DNA from: JAAELZ01 sp965209105
Lineage (GTDB): Bacteria > Pseudomonadota > Gammaproteobacteria > Arenicellales > Poriferihabitantaceae
Length of the DNA stretch: 64,000 bases
Direction: 5' to 3'
Assembly (NCBI GenBank): GCA_965209105.1
Contig: CBDBQB010000039.1
Span: 62,001-126,000, forward strand
Part shown: in pieces, positions 61,422 to 64,000 of the stretch
Position numbering within the stretch: the stretch's first letter is position 1
Layout of the letters: every line of letters starts with the position of its first letter
Program-made: the position numbers and the translations under genes
Notes under the pieces: generated by a model
Told to the model about the DNA's origin: nothing
What the model saw: the letters and a program-made list of their open reading frames with translations, nothing else
The model's database searches: none

Positions 61422-62069
61422 TCAGGCGCGCCGAAATGGCGCGAGCAATACCCCGAACACAATGAAGCAACTGCCGGTGATTCGGGTGAGGTAATTATTA
61501 AGGCCTGTTTGAGTGACTAAGTTCTGGGCTTTGTCCGCGCCCATTGCATAGAGCATATGAATGCAACTGACCGACGCAATAATGGTTAAAAACATCACAA
61601 TAAATTGCGGCACGATAGGCGCATTTGGCAGAATAAATTGCGGAAAGATGGACGAAAGAAACAACACCGCCTTGGGGTTACTTAAGCTGCAATAAAAACC
61701 ACCTTTAAACAATTCAATATTTTCAGGGCGTTGCTGGCTGCCTTGAGCGCTGCTTGCAGCAGCAAAACGATTTTCCACTATTGCGGGTTTAGAGAAAATT
61801 AACTTCAACCCCAAATAGATTAAATACAGCGCGCCGATGAGCCGAAACACATATAGATATTGAGGATAGACTTGCAGTAGTGCGCCCACGCCCGCCGCAG
61901 AGATCAGCGCATAAATAAACAATGCCGTGATGTTCCCCGCCACGGTATAAATGGCAGCTTTATAACCGCTCTGTAGGCTGTGAAATATTACAATCAGGAC
62001 GTTTGGCCCGGGCGAGATTGTCGCAGCGATGACGACGGCCGCAAATATCAACCAATTTGAAAAATCCAT
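61422..62069 (-). CDS. LysE/RhtB-family amino-acid exporter
   Basis: The 215-residue protein has six hydrophobic segments and the family start ISPGPNVLIVIFHSLQSGYK. GGFYCSLSNPKAVLFLSSIF follows in the middle. It would export an amino acid or homoserine lactone-like solute across the inner membrane. The substrate cannot be told. It is convergent with dinB. Confidence 0.9.
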   Translation of the reverse strand: MDFSNWLIFAAVVIAATISPGPNVLIVIFHSLQSGYKAAIYTVAGNITALFIYALISAAGVGALLQVYPQYLYVFRLIGALYLIYLGLKLIFSKPAIVENRFAAASSAQGSQQRPENIELFKGGFYCSLSNPKAVLFLSSIFPQFILPNAPIVPQFIVMFLTIIASVSCIHMLYAMGADKAQNLVTQTGLNNYLTRITGSCFIVFGVLLAPFRRA

Positions 62070-62164
62070 CTGAGAGACTCGTGTAGGTTGTTTCAGAGCA
62101 TAGCATAGGCGTTCATCAAGAATGTGCTATGCTGTTTATCCACAATTACTAAAGGGGAAGTGCC

Positions 62165-62908
62165 ATGAAATTTACATTGAAGATGTTTGCGATGTTTACC
62201 CTCCTTTCTTTGAATAGCTGGGCTTTAGAAGGGGCCAATATTGAGTACCAAGTGAACGGCCAAGCTTACGAGGGTTATTATGTGTCGGCGGGTGATCAGG
62301 CGCCTTTAGTCCTGATGATGCACGACTGGGATGGTCTAACGGATTATGAAGTTAGACGTGCGAATATGCTGGCTGAATTGGGCTATTCGGTATTCGCAGC
62401 AGACCTATTCGGTGCCGGCGTTCGACCGACCGAAAATAAGGACAAAAAACAACATACGGGTGAGCTGTATAAAGATCGCGCGAAAATGCGTGCCTTGATG
62501 ATGGCTGCTTTGGATAAGGCCAGCGCGCTGGGGGCGAATAAAAATAACGCCGTGGCGATGGGCTATTGTTTTGGGGGCGCCGCGGTATTGGAAATGGCAC
62601 GCTCGGGCGCCGATCTAAAAGGGTTCTCGACCTTCCATGGCGGTTTGGGAACGCCGCAAGGCCAAGACTATTCTGCTGCAAAAGGCAGTTTTCTAATTAT
62701 GCATGGTAGTGCCGACAAAGCGATCAGCATGGATCAGTTCGCGGGGTTGGCATCGCAACTTGAGGCGGCGGGTTTAGAACATGAAATGGTGACTTACAGC
62801 GGCGCACCGCATGCCTTTACAGTGTTCGGCAGTCAACGTTACCAAGAAAAAGCCGATTTGAAATCATGGGCTTTATTCACGAATTATTTGAATACGACGC
62901 TCAACTAA
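62165..62908 (+). CDS. Exported dienelactone-hydrolase-family protein
   Basis: The 247-residue protein has a signal peptide (LKMFAMFTLLSLNSWA). The DLH fold shows APLVLMMHDWDGLTDYEVRR, FAADLFGAGVRPTENK, the nucleophile elbow AMGYCFGGAAVLEMA with Cys, the Asp in IMHGSADKAI and the His in GAPHAFTVFGS. The full Cys-Asp-His triad is present. It is likely an active periplasmic hydrolase with unknown substrate. AAAGGGGAAG precedes the start. Confidence 0.9.
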   Translation: MKFTLKMFAMFTLLSLNSWALEGANIEYQVNGQAYEGYYVSAGDQAPLVLMMHDWDGLTDYEVRRANMLAELGYSVFAADLFGAGVRPTENKDKKQHTGELYKDRAKMRALMMAALDKASALGANKNNAVAMGYCFGGAAVLEMARSGADLKGFSTFHGGLGTPQGQDYSAAKGSFLIMHGSADKAISMDQFAGLASQLEAAGLEHEMVTYSGAPHAFTVFGSQRYQEKADLKSWALFTNYLNTTLN

Positions 62909-62965
62909 AATGCTTTACCGTTGCCAGGCTGATATTTTCGGTTTGGGAATTCACGATATAAATTG

Positions 62966-64000
62966 ATGGATAGTTCAATCGTCGGGGTAAATGCGCACGC
63001 GCTGGGCGTCTTAGGTCTCACCGCGATTGCCTTGCTGTTATTCACGCGGCCCTCGATTCCGCTTGAAACATCTTCCTTGTTGATATTATGCACCTTGGTA
63101 TTGGGGTTTGAGGTTTTCCCCTACACCGGTGCTGAGGGTGTGTTTCGGGCGACCGACTTGTTTCAAGGCTTTGCCCATCCTGCGCTGATTTCGGTCAGTG
63201 CTCTGATGATATTGGGGCATGGACTGGTTAGAACGGGGGCTTTGGAATTGACGGGCGTCTTTTTATCATCAGCGTGGAAGAAAAATGCTAAGTGGTCATT
63301 TTTATTAACGATGTTGGTGGCCGCTTTCTTAAGTTCATTCGTAAACAATACGCCGATAATTATTTTATTGCTGCCGATCATGGTCAGCGTATGCATCAAA
63401 AATAATATCAGCGCGTCGTCAATTTTGATGCCGGTGAATTTTGCGACCTTATTGGGCGGCATGGGCACCACCATCGGTACCTCAACCAATATTATGGTGG
63501 TGAGTATCGCCGCAGATTTAGGCTTGCGTGAGTTTGGATTGTTTGATTTCGCCCTACCCGCGGTTTGCGTTGGGTTTTTCGGCCTATTATATTTGTGGTT
63601 GATCGCCCCGAAATTGTTACCAGCGCGCGATCTGGCAATTTCAAATCAATCGGCGCGCGTATTCACCGCGCAGCTCTTGATTGCTAAAGGCAACCCAAAT
63701 ATTGGCAAGCGCTTAGCTGACTTGGTCGAACTTACCGCGGGCCAGATGTCGGTCGAACGCATTCGACGCACTGAAACCACCAGCATCTTCCCCTTGCCCG
63801 ATGCACGAGTCGCCGAGGGGGATCGCTTATTGGTACGGGATACGCCGGATCGCCTTAAATCATTCGAGCTTGCTTTGGCTGGGGTGTTATATGCGGGAAA
63901 TCATGCCTACGATGACGATCACCCCTTACCCTTGGCAGATCAACAGTTGACAGAAGTGGCAGTGTATCCGGGTTCACCCTTGCACCGAAGTACCTTGGCG
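62966..64000 (+). CDS. SLC13-type (CitT/SdcS-like) anion permease, truncated by the window end
   Basis: The reading frame is open for 345 codons from ATG 62966 to the last base, so the C-terminus is missing. It has many hydrophobic segments, SALMILGHGLVRTGALELTG, SFVNNTPIIILLLPIMVSV and NFATLLGGMGTTIGTSTNIM, typical of the SLC13/DASS family. Part of a cytoplasmic TrkA-C-like insert follows (GQMSVERIRRTETTSIFPLP; EGDRLLVRDTPDRLKSFELA). It imports dicarboxylates, sulfate or similar anions. The start could lie at another nearby codon. Confidence 0.85.
   Translation, partial: MDSSIVGVNAHALGVLGLTAIALLLFTRPSIPLETSSLLILCTLVLGFEVFPYTGAEGVFRATDLFQGFAHPALISVSALMILGHGLVRTGALELTGVFLSSAWKKNAKWSFLLTMLVAAFLSSFVNNTPIIILLLPIMVSVCIKNNISASSILMPVNFATLLGGMGTTIGTSTNIMVVSIAADLGLREFGLFDFALPAVCVGFFGLLYLWLIAPKLLPARDLAISNQSARVFTAQLLIAKGNPNIGKRLADLVELTAGQMSVERIRRTETTSIFPLPDARVAEGDRLLVRDTPDRLKSFELALAGVLYAGNHAYDDDHPLPLADQQLTEVAVYPGSPLHRSTLA

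Overview
The window looks like a chromosomal segment of a gammaproteobacterium. Three conserved blocks support this: lolB-ispE-tRNA-Gln-prs-rplY-pth-ychF, uvrC-pgsA followed by tRNA-Gly(GCC), tRNA-Cys(GCA) and tRNA-Leu(UAA), and an iscR-led sufBCD operon. I cannot assign a genus.

The left third (about 1-20 kb) is a decaying accessory region. A Kef-type antiporter gene is split by an IS5-family element. It is followed by a 3' scrap of parE and by remnants of two Ig-repeat surface proteins. An IS1111-group (IS110 family) element then sits in a site that can be reconstructed exactly. Next come an intact ybdG/mscM channel gene and a BrnT/BrnA-type toxin-antitoxin pair. A cassette at 9658-11859 holds two frameshifted DUF1566 genes with near-identical 3' ends and an Avd-like gene between them. 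The pattern of differences between the two 3' ends is that of diversity-generating retroelement (DGR) variable repeats. I see no reverse transcriptase or template repeat in the window. A hydrogenase-maturation operon follows (hypF-hypC-SIS isomerase-hypD-hypE-FmdE-like). Most of its genes carry several frameshifts, while the long core genes further right are open.

From about 20 to 56 kb the window is mostly core metabolism and housekeeping. It includes tRNA-Lys, a nitrilase-family amidase, thrC, the Fe-S assembly operon (iscR, sufB, sufC, sufD, sufT and a Rieske ferredoxin, without sufS), tcdA and an MscS channel. Further genes are a 5'-nucleotidase, a LysM protein, a rhodanese, gspB, pyrD/rluF/purB, a Spondin_N protein, two alpha/beta hydrolases, ibaG/grxD and trmB/lolB/ispE/prs/rplY/pth/ychF. 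A frameshifted subtilase, a phosphomannomutase, efp, uvrC and pgsA complete the block.

Between tRNA-Cys and tRNA-Leu lies a satellite of ten 89-bp units (56746-57627). Each unit after the first begins with a copy of the 5' end of that tRNA-Leu. After tRNA-Leu come two AT-rich orphan secreted proteins and a ribbon-helix-helix protein. The window ends with a membrane protein, dinB, a LysE-type exporter, a dienelactone hydrolase and a truncated SLC13-type transporter.

The three observations I rate highest are the DGR-type cassette with its flanking inverted repeats, the IS1111 element whose 3' non-coding DNA holds short segments matching both its own target and its own ends (as a bridge RNA would), and the tRNA-Leu-derived satellite.
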